From Agrobacterium vitis (lineage in GTDB: Bacteria > Pseudomonadota > Alphaproteobacteria > Rhizobiales > Rhizobiaceae), in the NCBI RefSeq assembly GCF_037039395.1, contig NZ_CP146242.1, forward strand, positions 2,677,001-2,741,000: DNA of 64,000 bases, read 5' to 3'. Below, in pieces: positions 1 through 8,419 of this stretch. The first letter of the stretch is position 1. Each line of letters opens with the position of its first letter. Both the position numbers and the translations under genes were made by a program. A model generated the notes under the pieces. That model searched no databases. It saw nothing but the letters and a program-made list of their open reading frames with translations, and was not told where the DNA came from.

Positions 1-1
1 C

Positions 2-1210
2 ATCATTTCCGGGGCGCTTGATTGGGGCCGTTATATCGTCAGTCTCGATTGGACACGCTATCTTACCTCGCTCACTTGGGCGGATGTATTGACCGGGCTT
101 GATTGGTTGAGCTGGATTTCTCCCCTGCGCTGGCTGGATTTCATTCCCGGCTTTTCATGGGCTGGCATCATTACCGGAGCGTTGGATTGGGGCCAGTACA
201 TCGTCGGCCTCGACTGGACGCGTTACCTGCCGACGTTCAAGTGGCCGGATTTGCCAAGCTTCAACTGGCCTGACATTCCCATGTTAGAACTGCCGTCGCT
301 GCCAGATGTTGCGGGATGGATCGGAGCCTTTGGCGATAAGGCCATGGTGGCAATAGAGGCGGTTTCCTCGCGCCTTGGCGGTGCGTGGAGCAAGGTCAAG
401 TCTGCCTTCTCTTTTGGCGATCAGGAAGCCAAGGTCGCCGTCACCGATCCGGCCACCATTCAGGCCACGGCGGCGGCAACTGCCGCGTTGAAAGCAGACA
501 TGCAGGCTGTCGCGGCTATCGACACCAGCGCCGCCATGGAAAAGCTCCAGGCTGTTGACGCCGCCGCAAAGGCTATTCTGCCCGCCGTCACTGCCGCGAT
601 CCGGCAGACGGAAGTCTTCCTGGCTGGCGTCACATTCTATAATCAGGGCGCATCCCTGATGGATACGATGGCGGCAGGCATTCGCGCCCGCTCTGCCGTC
701 GCCGTGGCTGAGATTGCCAAGGTGGCTCAAACGATGCGCGATCATCTGCCATCGTCCCCCGCCAAGATCGGCCCGCTGTCGGATATTCACCGGTTGAAGT
801 TTGGCGAGACCATTGCCGGTTCTATTCGCGCCGAGCCGATGGTGAAGGCTATGCGGACGGCAGCGTTGGCCACAATGGGAGCGGCGGCGATAACCGCGCC
901 TGCCATGGCAGCGCCCAGTGTCACGCCCGCAACGGTCGCCTCGGCCAGTGCCGCCAGCCCGGTATCCAGCCAAAGCCAGAGCGAGGTGGCGCGGTCGCAG
1001 ATTGCCCGCATGTCGGTGCAAGCCGCACCACAATCTGCCAGCGCCGCCGCACCTGTCACCCTGCAATTCAGCCCAACGTTGACGATACCCGCGCAGGCTG
1101 GCCAGGGCGACATCAAGGCGGAGGTTGAGAAGATGATGCGTGACAGTGCGCGAATGCTCGCCGACCTGATGGACGAAGAACAGCGCCGTCGCGCCCGGAG
1201 GAATGTATGA
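2..1210 (+). CDS. Phage tail tape measure protein, C-terminal part (cut by window edge)
   Basis: The reading frame is open from the first bases of the window, so the true start lies upstream; 402 residues are visible. The first 75 residues are tryptophan-rich with repeated LDW motifs: GALDWGRYIVSLDWTRYL near residue 5 recurs as GALDWGQYIVGLDWTRYL about 55 residues later. An Ala-rich helical segment follows, then a charged end (EEQRRRARRNV). Tape measure proteins set tail length and pass through the tail tube. The assignment rests on position just before gpU, gpX and gpD (the P2 T-U-X-D order) and on repetitive, helical composition. It overlaps the gpU start by 4 nt (ATGA). Confidence 0.8.
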   Translation: MISGALDWGRYIVSLDWTRYLTSLTWADVLTGLDWLSWISPLRWLDFIPGFSWAGIITGALDWGQYIVGLDWTRYLPTFKWPDLPSFNWPDIPMLELPSLPDVAGWIGAFGDKAMVAIEAVSSRLGGAWSKVKSAFSFGDQEAKVAVTDPATIQATAAATAALKADMQAVAAIDTSAAMEKLQAVDAAAKAILPAVTAAIRQTEVFLAGVTFYNQGASLMDTMAAGIRARSAVAVAEIAKVAQTMRDHLPSSPAKIGPLSDIHRLKFGETIAGSIRAEPMVKAMRTAALATMGAAAITAPAMAAPSVTPATVASASAASPVSSQSQSEVARSQIARMSVQAAPQSASAAAPVTLQFSPTLTIPAQAGQGDIKAEVEKMMRDSARMLADLMDEEQRRRARRNV

Positions 1211-1683
1211 TCTATCTCCTCGGCTCCATCCCGCTCGGTATCGATCCTGTCACACCTCCGCTCGCGCAGGAATTCTCTTTCGCCAACACCTTTGCCCAAC
1301 ATGCCCCGACGCGGGGCAAGCCGGTGCTTCAGGAAATCGGCGAGGAACTGGACACGCGCAACTTTTCCTTCTTTTTCTCGGAGGAGTTCTGCGATCCAGC
1401 CGACGAACTGGCGAAGCTTGAAGCGGCCTTCGCGTTAAAAACCCCGATGCCGCTTGTGCTGGGCAATGGGTCATTTGACGGCAAGCGCTGGGTCGTTGAA
1501 AGCCTTTCTGGCCGGATCATCAAGACCAATCGCAGCGGCTCGCCCGTGCGGATCGAGGCAACGATTGGTCTTTTGGAAGACCCGATTGCGGGCGGCCTGT
1601 TCAGCCTGATCACGTCCATTGCCAAGTCTCGTGCGCCAGCCCTTTCCGGGTCCGCTTCCTCAAACCCTGAGGTGAAGAAATGA
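1207..1683 (+). CDS. Phage tail protein U (P2 gpU family)
   Basis: A 158-residue protein resembling P2 gpU, the tail terminator or completion protein of contractile tails. Supporting features are the length, the internal stretch FSFFFSEEFCDPADEL, the block GNGSFDGKRWVVESL typical of gpU, and the strict position between tape measure and gpX. The start ATG overlaps the end of the tape measure gene and the stop overlaps the gpX start (ATGA), so the three are translationally coupled. The product should act in the host cytoplasm during tail assembly. Confidence 0.85.
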   Translation: MIYLLGSIPLGIDPVTPPLAQEFSFANTFAQHAPTRGKPVLQEIGEELDTRNFSFFFSEEFCDPADELAKLEAAFALKTPMPLVLGNGSFDGKRWVVESLSGRIIKTNRSGSPVRIEATIGLLEDPIAGGLFSLITSIAKSRAPALSGSASSNPEVKK

Positions 1684-1949
1684 CCGAGTTGACCGGTGAT
1701 TATTTCGAATACACCACCGTCGCGGGCGACCGGTGGGATATGCTGGCCTATAGCTATTATGGCGACCAGTATAAGCAAACCGTGCTGATCGAAGCCAATC
1801 GCCACCTTTATCTCGACACGCTCACCGTGCCGCCCGCGATCCTGCCCCAAGGCGTGAAGCTGAAGATCCCAGTCATCGCCGAGACCGCAACCAATGCCGA
1901 TGTGCTGCCACCGTGGAAAACGGCTAACCCAACCTATGGAGCAAGCTGA
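1680..1949 (+). CDS. Phage tail protein X (LysM-like)
   Basis: An 89-residue protein of the P2 gpX family. These are short LysM-like tail proteins thought to help assemble the baseplate hub or inner tail. The N-terminal half carries the recognisable AGDRWDMLAYSYYGD motif, and the C-terminal half has proline-rich PPAILPQGVKLKIP. The gene overlaps gpU upstream by 4 nt and shares the A of its TGA stop with the ATG of gpD (TGATG), as expected in a coupled late operon. Confidence 0.87.
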   Translation: MTELTGDYFEYTTVAGDRWDMLAYSYYGDQYKQTVLIEANRHLYLDTLTVPPAILPQGVKLKIPVIAETATNADVLPPWKTANPTYGAS

Positions 1950-2947
1950 TGGTGTCGCGGCCATACTTCTCATTGATCTACCAGGGCGTGGACATATCGT
2001 CCGAACTGGACCCGGAAACTACATCGATCACCTATACCGACAATCACCACGGCAAGGTGGACGAGATCGATGTGGCCGTTCAGGACAAGGACGGACGCTG
2101 GAAAGGATCATGGAAGCCGGAGCCCGGCGACAAGATGACCTTGACCATCTTTGACGGCCTGGGCGGCATGTTGCCCTGCGGTGATTTCGAGATGGACGAG
2201 CCGGAAGCCGAAGGCGACCGAGGCGGCGACAAGATGACCATTCGCGGGCTGGCCGCGCCGATCTCCAAGCCATTGCGCACCGCCAAAACCCGCGCCTTTG
2301 AAAAGCAGACCTTGCGCGCCATCGTTTCCAAGGTAGCGCAGGAAAACGGCCTTAGCCTGGAAGGCGAGATCGAGAGCATGACGTTTGAACGGGTGACGCA
2401 GCGGCGCGAACGAGACCTGGAGTTTCTAACGCGGCTGGCGGAAGACACCGGCCATTATTTTACCGTGCGGGGAAAGCGGGCCATCTTCACCTCTATCAAA
2501 TCCGTGGATGGCCGGGCGGCAGCGCTGACGATCAGCCTCACGCAGATCGGCACTACCCTGACACGCTACCGGCTGAAAGAGCAAACCGCTGAGACCTATT
2601 CCAAGGCCAAGGTGAAGCACATGCATGACCGGGACAAGGAACTGATCGACGAGGAAGAGGAAGACGGTAACGTCAAGACCGGCGACACGCTCAATATTAC
2701 CGGGGAGCGGGTTGAAAGCCCGACCCACGCCAAGGCCATGGCCCGCAGCCGTATGCATTTCAAAAACCGCAAACGCCGCAGCGGCTCGATCTCGCTGGTA
2801 GGTGATGTGCGGGCGCTGGCGGGCGTGGTGGTCGATATGACCGACTTCGGCAAATATTCGGGCAGCTACCTGATCGACCGATCCACCCACAGCATGTCGC
2901 GCAGCGGCTACACAACGGATGCGGAACTGGTCGATGCGCGCAAGTGA
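1949..2947 (+). CDS. Phage late control / baseplate hub protein D (gpD)
   Basis: A 332-residue protein matching the P2 gpD / Mu gp44 / T4 gp27 hub family, the trimeric base on which the central spike sits. It has two hub-type beta domains and the segment RRERDLEFLTRLAEDTGHYF, characteristic of phage late control D and VgrG N-terminal regions. It follows gpX directly and precedes the spike protein gpV, whose likely start lies inside the gpD 3' end. In P2-like phages this protein has also been linked to late control, but here only a structural role can be inferred. Confidence 0.88.
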   Translation: MVSRPYFSLIYQGVDISSELDPETTSITYTDNHHGKVDEIDVAVQDKDGRWKGSWKPEPGDKMTLTIFDGLGGMLPCGDFEMDEPEAEGDRGGDKMTIRGLAAPISKPLRTAKTRAFEKQTLRAIVSKVAQENGLSLEGEIESMTFERVTQRRERDLEFLTRLAEDTGHYFTVRGKRAIFTSIKSVDGRAAALTISLTQIGTTLTRYRLKEQTAETYSKAKVKHMHDRDKELIDEEEEDGNVKTGDTLNITGERVESPTHAKAMARSRMHFKNRKRRSGSISLVGDVRALAGVVVDMTDFGKYSGSYLIDRSTHSMSRSGYTTDAELVDARK

Positions 2948-3452
2948 TGAATACCGGCAAAACCCGACCGTGCGGCGTGGCGTGGTCGTGGACCGCGACC
3001 CGAAGACCATGCGGGTGAAAGTCCAGTTTCAGGACGAAGACGCCGTCGTTACCCAATGGATCGACGTGGTGGCCAAATCCGCCACCGGCGTTTCCGCCTT
3101 CCAGATGCCGGGCCAAAGCGACGAGGTCTGGTGCGCCATGGATGCCAAGGGCGAGGCTGGCTGCCTGATAGGTTCCCGCTACAATTCCAAAGACGCGCCG
3201 CCTGCAAACAGCAATGACGTGGTGACAGTGACGTTTGCGGGCGGTTTCATCCACCTCGACACCGCCAGCGGAGATGTCACTATAAAATCACCCGGGAGTG
3301 TAAATGTCGAAGCAGCGGGAGATGTAAAAATCGCCGCGCTCAATATCATGTTAGAAAGCGGCTCCCTGACCCATAACGGCAAAAATATCGGGCATGATCA
3401 TGTGCATAGCGGGGTGATCCCTGGAGGAGGCGCGTCGGGTGAGCCGGTTTGA
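2934..3452 (+). CDS. Phage baseplate assembly / spike protein V (gpV)
   Basis: A tail spike protein of the gpV family. It has an N-terminal OB-fold part (RRGVVVDRDPKTMRVKVQF), a central region with beta-strand repeats (DTASGDVTIKSP, VNVEAAGDVKI), and a C-terminal apex with GHDHVHSG. The HxH pair is what binds the iron ion at the needle tip in this family. I chose the ATG at 2934 (172 residues), which overlaps gpD by 14 nt; an in-frame ATG at 2919 would add five residues. The gene is followed by opposite-strand cargo instead of gpW, which is unusual. Confidence 0.85.
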   Translation: MRASDEYRQNPTVRRGVVVDRDPKTMRVKVQFQDEDAVVTQWIDVVAKSATGVSAFQMPGQSDEVWCAMDAKGEAGCLIGSRYNSKDAPPANSNDVVTVTFAGGFIHLDTASGDVTIKSPGSVNVEAAGDVKIAALNIMLESGSLTHNGKNIGHDHVHSGVIPGGGASGEPV

Positions 3453-3499
3453 GGATAAATATCTTCGACCATAAAGACAGGCTGTCCGGTATTAAAAAA

Positions 3500-4306
3500 T
3501 TAATTCTTCATACCTAGCTCCTTCCTTTGATCCTTCGTAAAGTAGCATCCCGCAGGAGCCATTTCCTTCGTGATCATGTAGCTCTCATCACCTTTGATGT
3601 GAAATACGAATAATCTGTCCATGTTATCTATTCTCCAGAAAGAGCATTCTCTATCTGATCCCATTTCATAACGGGGAGCACCGAGTGCACGATTAAGTGC
3701 CGAGTCAAGCCACCCGTCAGGCAACTCCGGTTTGGGATTTTTGCCAAATTTCCGAAGACGTCCTACGTCAAAAGAAATAGCTTCGACAACTCCATCCTTC
3801 TCTACACTGTGCTCGAAAATCATCCATTCGAAAACATCCGAAGGGTTTTTGAACACAATTCGTGTGCTGGACTTACTTTCGTTTTGATAAGGGTAAGCAT
3901 CAGGGATTTTCTTAATTGGATCGCCAATCCTTATCTTGTCGAGACCGACAGGATAAGGCGAACCAGCAATAAATATATTAGCCTTCTGCGCCTCAAAAAG
4001 CTGCGCTTTCAGCTCTTTAATTTGCTTATCCTTGATTGCTGAAATGCTGGACTGCTCGCTCTGGACTGCCTCTATCTTAGAGGATAGATTTGCGATTTGC
4101 GCTAAATATTCCGAACTCTTCGTTTCGAGTACGACCTTTTCAGCCGCTATTTTGTCAAGGGCTGCAGCTTTTTGATCTAGCTTATTATTGGTGGACGCCA
4201 GCATGGTCGGAACGACCCACGTGAACGTGACTACGGTACATATCGAAATGGCAGTGGCTGCGGCCGCTGCGCTGAGAACTATGGGATTATCGGATAAACT
4301 TGGCAA
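3500..4306 (-). CDS. Membrane-anchored coiled-coil protein of unknown function (tail-operon cargo)
   Basis: A 268-residue protein I do not recognise. It starts at a TTG with GAGG seven bases upstream; no ATG is near. Residues about 9-36 form one hydrophobic segment, and residues about 40-105 are a strong coiled coil rich in A, K, E, Q and S. The remaining 160 residues look globular and contain three cysteines and the pattern IAGSPYPVGLDKIRIGDP. It lies downstream of, and on the same strand as, the HNH-like gene (107-nt gap) and both oppose the tail genes. Base composition is clearly more AT-rich than the flanking tail genes, suggesting separate acquisition. A phage-encoded spanin is conceivable but the length and lone position argue against it. 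Confidence 0.6.
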   Translation of the reverse strand: MPSLSDNPIVLSAAAAATAISICTVVTFTWVVPTMLASTNNKLDQKAAALDKIAAEKVVLETKSSEYLAQIANLSSKIEAVQSEQSSISAIKDKQIKELKAQLFEAQKANIFIAGSPYPVGLDKIRIGDPIKKIPDAYPYQNESKSSTRIVFKNPSDVFEWMIFEHSVEKDGVVEAISFDVGRLRKFGKNPKPELPDGWLDSALNRALGAPRYEMGSDRECSFWRIDNMDRLFVFHIKGDESYMITKEMAPAGCYFTKDQRKELGMKN

Positions 4307-4413
4307 CGGTTACCTCACACGCCTTGATTCTGAAGTTGCATGATAAAATATCGATACAGGCTATAGGAGATGCGGGGAGACATTTCCACCGCACACGGCT
4401 GCTTCGTGCGTCG

Positions 4414-5922
4414 TTAAATCTTCTCCTCGGCAAGGAGTTGTTGGAATCGCTGACCTTCTTCGACCAACCATTCAGCATACGCCAAGATGTTTTCAAACGG
4501 TGTTTGCGCGTTTAAGAAGAGGTTCTGCGCGATGTCTTCCAAGGCGTCTCGGCGAGATTTTCGCCCGTATTTCACCTGCCTAACAAATTGGTATTTCGTG
4601 TCCAAACTCATCTGAAAATGCCTATTATAATCGGTAACGGCCAAACCTAGTTCCCGGTTCGCTGTTGTGATGCGCAAAGCCTCATCATAATCCACGTCAT
4701 GTTCGGTATGAATATTTACTTGGCGAAGGGTGGCAAAAATGTCCTGGGGAGTGAGAACGACTTTTGGAATGTCGGGGTGGAGCCCAAGTAACTTGGTTTC
4801 AACGCTCCTGCAGTCTTGGCAAATATAGACCATTCGATGCGATCCGATGATCAGTGTCGTGCTTTCACTGGGATAGCGCCAACTGAGACTGGCGGTATTT
4901 GTCTCCAGTTCCCAATCTGGAATTTTGTGGATGCGTGCTGTCCAATCTCCTTTATTAGACCGGCGGCAAATCTCTCGTTTGCTCCGGTCGCAACACCCGC
5001 ACTTCCACAGATCACCTACCTTGATCCATAATTTTTTGTCGTTAACCATTCTGCGTTCGAGTAAACGAAACTCATCTTCTGTCGGCCCGCTCTCCGTCGG
5101 TACAGGCTTCCGTATAGAGAAATTTCCATCTCCATCGTAAGCGACTGAGCGCTGTTCAAGCAGGGTGACAAGGTGCCGTTTAGCAATGATCGGACTGGCT
5201 TCGGATAGTCTGTCCCTGTAGTAGGAGCGGTCTTCAAATGACTGGTCTGCCCTCACATGGAGAATTTCCTTGCGGTGTTTGCCATTGGAAACCCGCTTCG
5301 CCATTCTCTTGGAAAAATCAATACGATCGTAAAAGTCAGCCTTCGCGTTTTCCCATATCTGGCGGGCTAAGTTCCATTCAATGACCGGAGTACCGTTAGC
5401 GCTTGGCCTTATGAACCTCATAATTTCGCGCGGGGAAAACGTGAAGTATTCATCCACATCGGGTATGCTGCTTTTAGCGCTCGCTTCGGCGCTGTTGCAG
5501 TCAGCGCAAATTAGGGTTGGCGCAAAGCGCGTGGTTAGGGAGACTATAGCGTGCCTTGTGATGTCCCGCTGGCGGTTATAGTCCACATCATCGGGATTGA
5601 GCGGGTTCAGGTCATCAAAAAATCTCTGGGCAAAATCGCTCAAATGGTCGTGATGCCATTCCAACTTGCACCGGAGCACTCCAGATCGGCTGAGCCTCGC
5701 TATCTCAGCTTTACATCTGTCACAGCATGGACAATGCCAAGTCACTGGAGTTTTCGACCAAGCAAGATTGAGATCTAACTTAGAGGTATTGAATTGCTTC
5801 AGAAGAGCCTTGGTCTGCTCACTCCACCGCCCGTCATTTTCCGGCGCTAAATGTGCCAGCTCCTCATCCCGCATGTGCTCAATATCAGGAATTTTTATTG
5901 TCACAACGCTATTATCGCTCAC
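4414..5922 (-). CDS. Protein with tandem HNH-like zinc modules, one intact and one degenerate (tail-operon cargo)
   Basis: About 502 residues. I chose the GTG at 5922 because GAGGGA lies eight bases upstream; TTG 5961 and ATG 5874 are alternatives. Module 1 has C64, C66, C67 and C70 (CPCCDRC), then WHHDH at 89-93, then ICADCN (C139, C142, N143), a CxxC / HH / CxxCN order like an HNH treble-clef nuclease. Module 2 repeats the scaffold: CGCCDRSKREI (C308, C310, C311) and ICQDCRSVE (C368, C371). It has Ser where C70 would be and no HH pair. Both modules continue into a related SPREI/TPQDI segment, so this looks like an internal duplication with one half inactivated. Nuclease activity is inferred. 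Its location in a prophage tail operon and its AT-rich composition suggest a defence or superinfection-exclusion role. Confidence 0.6.
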   Translation of the reverse strand: MSDNSVVTIKIPDIEHMRDEELAHLAPENDGRWSEQTKALLKQFNTSKLDLNLAWSKTPVTWHCPCCDRCKAEIARLSRSGVLRCKLEWHHDHLSDFAQRFFDDLNPLNPDDVDYNRQRDITRHAIVSLTTRFAPTLICADCNSAEASAKSSIPDVDEYFTFSPREIMRFIRPSANGTPVIEWNLARQIWENAKADFYDRIDFSKRMAKRVSNGKHRKEILHVRADQSFEDRSYYRDRLSEASPIIAKRHLVTLLEQRSVAYDGDGNFSIRKPVPTESGPTEDEFRLLERRMVNDKKLWIKVGDLWKCGCCDRSKREICRRSNKGDWTARIHKIPDWELETNTASLSWRYPSESTTLIIGSHRMVYICQDCRSVETKLLGLHPDIPKVVLTPQDIFATLRQVNIHTEHDVDYDEALRITTANRELGLAVTDYNRHFQMSLDTKYQFVRQVKYGRKSRRDALEDIAQNLFLNAQTPFENILAYAEWLVEEGQRFQQLLAEEKI

Positions 5923-6098
5923 CGATAAATCCCTCGACGGTAGAATCGAATGCTTGAGCAAGCTAAATTACAGTAACAGACAGAATTCTGTAAGCTGGCA
6001 CCTCATCTTGAATACAACCTTCAATGACGTAACCTTGCCTACAGAACTTATTTTCGCTATGCCTTGATTTCAGGAAAACGATCCGCCTACCCACATCA

Positions 6099-6124
6099 TG
6101 ACCGGACCCATGTCCGGTCATTTT
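6099..6124 (+). terminator. Rho-independent terminator-like hairpin upstream of gpW
   Basis: A perfect 9-bp stem (TGACCGGAC / GTCCGGTCA) with a 4-nt loop is followed by TTTTCGTTT on the plus strand. It lies between the 5' end of the HNH-like cargo gene and gpW, so plus-strand transcription arriving from gpV would meet it before the W-J-I genes. Confidence 0.55.
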
Positions 6125-6152
6125 CGTTTCTGGCCACCGCTACCTTGTCGGC

Positions 6153-6557
6153 ATGATCGACAAGGACACCATCACCCACCGTCATTGGTCCCTGCAAGTG
6201 GGCCGCCTGAACCCGGAAACCGGCGTGAGCGCCGATGTTTTCGGTTCGGTTGTCCTGGCGCTGGACGACCTGCATCAATCGATTGCCAATATCATCATGA
6301 CCCCCAAGGGGTCAGTTCCAACGGAGCCGGAAAAGGGCTGCGATGTGCTTTCCGCCATCGACAAGCACCCGGATGTCGGCATTCCGATCCTGACCCGCGA
6401 GATCACCGATGCGCTGACGATCTGGGAGCCGCGTATTGTGGTTCAGAAGGTCACGGTGACGATGACCGCCTTTTCGCATTTCAAGACGCAGGTCTCATGG
6501 CGTCCGATTGAAAGCGTGATGGACGAGTTGCTGATGACGGAGGTCACCTATGGCTGA
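6153..6557 (+). CDS. Phage baseplate wedge protein W (gpW/gp25-like)
   Basis: A 134-residue member of the gpW / T4 gp25 family, which caps the sheath on the baseplate and starts sheath polymerisation. The central part, with LTREITDALTIWEPRI, fits the gp25 lysozyme-like fold. It is the first gene of the resumed tail operon after the cargo. Its end overlaps gpJ by 8 nt. The start ATG follows a 230-nt gap that holds the cargo promoter region and a terminator hairpin, so it may need its own promoter, which I could not identify. Confidence 0.85.
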   Translation: MIDKDTITHRHWSLQVGRLNPETGVSADVFGSVVLALDDLHQSIANIIMTPKGSVPTEPEKGCDVLSAIDKHPDVGIPILTREITDALTIWEPRIVVQKVTVTMTAFSHFKTQVSWRPIESVMDELLMTEVTYG

Positions 6558-7683
6558 TCCCGTCAAGCGGACGATTGAAGATCTCCGCGCCAATGGTGCG
6601 CCTGACTTTTTCGAGCGTGACCCGTCAGTGCTGAAGGCGACCTACAAGGCCCAGTTCGAGAAGGTCACCGGGCGCACGCTCTACCCGGCGCAGACGGAAA
6701 TGTACCTCATTGAGTTGCAGGCCTACGCTCATTCGCTGCTGGCCGAGGCCGCCCAGACCGCCACACTGCAAAACACCGCCGTCTTTGCCGAGGGTGTGCA
6801 TCTGGAAAATCGCGGCGCGTCCGTCTCTACCTTCCGGCTTCTGGCGCAGCCTGCCAGCACCACATTGCGCTTTACGCTTTCAGCGGTCCGGGACGTCGAG
6901 ACGGCCATTGCGAAAGGAACGCGAGTGGCGTCAGGCAATGCCGTGACCTTTGCCACAGACGCCGATCTGATCATTCCAGCTGGAGCTTTGACCGGCGATG
7001 TGAGTGCGACGGCTGAAACGAGCGGCGCGACCTGGAACGGTCTGGCTATCGGCACGGTCAAAGACATTCTCGACCCGGTGGCCTATGTCACCAGTGCCGC
7101 CAATATCACGGTGGTTTCTGGCGGCTCCGACATCGAGGACGCCGAGCGGTTCCGGCTGCGGGTGGTCAATGCTCTCTTCACCATCGCCAAGACCGGCCCG
7201 AAAAACGGCTACCGCGAACATGCCCTGGCGGTCGATCCAGATATCATCGACGTGGCCGTGGTGCGCCCGGAGCCGGGCAAAATCAACATCTATCCGCTGA
7301 TGCGCACCGGCCTGCCGAGTGCCGAGCTGAAGGCAGCGGTGTTGGCCTATCTGGACCCGGAGACATTGCGGCCCATGGGCGACGATGTGACGGTTCTTTC
7401 GCCGGAGCCAGTAGATTTTAATCTGAGGCTGACAATACGGAGTACCTCGGCAATTCCCGGCCTTGAGGCTTCCTGCCATGCCGCCGCGATTGCCGCCTTC
7501 ACACCCTATACCCAAAGCCTAGGTTCGCAGGTCGCACCATCAGCGATTATCGCTGCGGTCAAAGCGGTTTCCGGCGTGACTGACGTGGTCCTAACCAGCT
7601 TTGCTTTCACCGATCTGGCCGCGCACCAGTTTGCAAGGCTGGCCTCGCTGACATTCAATATGGTGGTGAAGACCGATGTCTGA
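6550..7683 (+). CDS. Phage baseplate wedge protein J (gpJ)
   Basis: A 377-residue protein of the P2 gpJ / Mu gp47 / T4 gp6 family that forms the baseplate wedge ring. Family features include the N-terminal PAQTEMYLIELQAYAHSLLAE helix region, the central VVSGGSDIEDAERFRLRV block, and ENGYREHA-like KNGYREHALAVDP. It overlaps gpW and gpI by 8 nt each, giving the canonical W-J-I order. Confidence 0.9.
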   Translation: MADPVKRTIEDLRANGAPDFFERDPSVLKATYKAQFEKVTGRTLYPAQTEMYLIELQAYAHSLLAEAAQTATLQNTAVFAEGVHLENRGASVSTFRLLAQPASTTLRFTLSAVRDVETAIAKGTRVASGNAVTFATDADLIIPAGALTGDVSATAETSGATWNGLAIGTVKDILDPVAYVTSAANITVVSGGSDIEDAERFRLRVVNALFTIAKTGPKNGYREHALAVDPDIIDVAVVRPEPGKINIYPLMRTGLPSAELKAAVLAYLDPETLRPMGDDVTVLSPEPVDFNLRLTIRSTSAIPGLEASCHAAAIAAFTPYTQSLGSQVAPSAIIAAVKAVSGVTDVVLTSFAFTDLAAHQFARLASLTFNMVVKTDV

Positions 7684-8419
7684 TCTCATCCCCGTCGATC
7701 TGGTGACACCCGGCGTCAATGACGAGCGTTCCCGCACCTTCGCCGCCACGCTTTCGGCTATTCTCGGCGAGTTTCAAACCTCCTCATTACTCATTCAAGA
7801 CGCGCTGACGGTCGATGCAAAACTGCTGCCGATCATGACCATTGAGCTTGGCATGAGCGACTTCATGACATCAGGACTTCTGGAAACCCATGTCCGGCAA
7901 TTGCTGGCCCGCGCCCCGGATATTCACGCCATGACCGGCACGGTGGCCGGTGTTCGCCGGGCGCTTGGAGCCTTGGGCGTGACCGTGGATTGGGTTCAAT
8001 GGTGGCAAAAACAGCCACCCGGCCAACACGACACCCATGAGGTGGTCGCCTATGTCAACGAGCACCTGCTGGAAGGCCAGGAGGCATTGCTGACATCGGA
8101 AACGCAATATGCGGTTTTGCGGGTGATCCGTGCCGTGCAGCGGTGGTCGCAGGAGATCGACTTCAAGCTTGGCGTCGGCTTTTCGTCGTCGGTCGGGATG
8201 GCTGGTGCAGTACAGACCGCTACCATCCTCAAGCCTTCCGCCCAGGCGGTCACGGCCATGCCGGAGGCGCGGATCGGCGCGGTTAGCACCGCTGCCGCCG
8301 CCCATGTGCTACGCCCTTCAGCCAACGCGACCTCGCAACACCCGCTTGCTGCACTTGCCGCTTTCGTCGGCTGTTCCAGCGTTCAATTCATTTCCGCCAG
8401 CATGGATGCGCGCACATGA
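7676..8419 (+). CDS. Phage tail protein I (gpI)
   Basis: A 247-residue protein of the P2 gpI family, a baseplate component linking the wedge to tail fibres. The segment HAMTGTVAGVRRALGALGVTVDWVQWW is typical of this family. The last 70 residues are alanine-rich and low in complexity, as often seen where gpI variants diverge. It overlaps gpJ by 8 nt and the next gene by 4 nt (ATGA). Confidence 0.85.
   Translation: MSDLIPVDLVTPGVNDERSRTFAATLSAILGEFQTSSLLIQDALTVDAKLLPIMTIELGMSDFMTSGLLETHVRQLLARAPDIHAMTGTVAGVRRALGALGVTVDWVQWWQKQPPGQHDTHEVVAYVNEHLLEGQEALLTSETQYAVLRVIRAVQRWSQEIDFKLGVGFSSSVGMAGAVQTATILKPSAQAVTAMPEARIGAVSTAAAAHVLRPSANATSQHPLAALAAFVGCSSVQFISASMDART

Noticed and set aside
3500..4306. 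Phage spanin or holin for the coiled-coil membrane protein
   Set aside because: It is on the opposite strand, too long for a holin, and lacks the lipobox or pairing of spanins; the cargo reading fits better.
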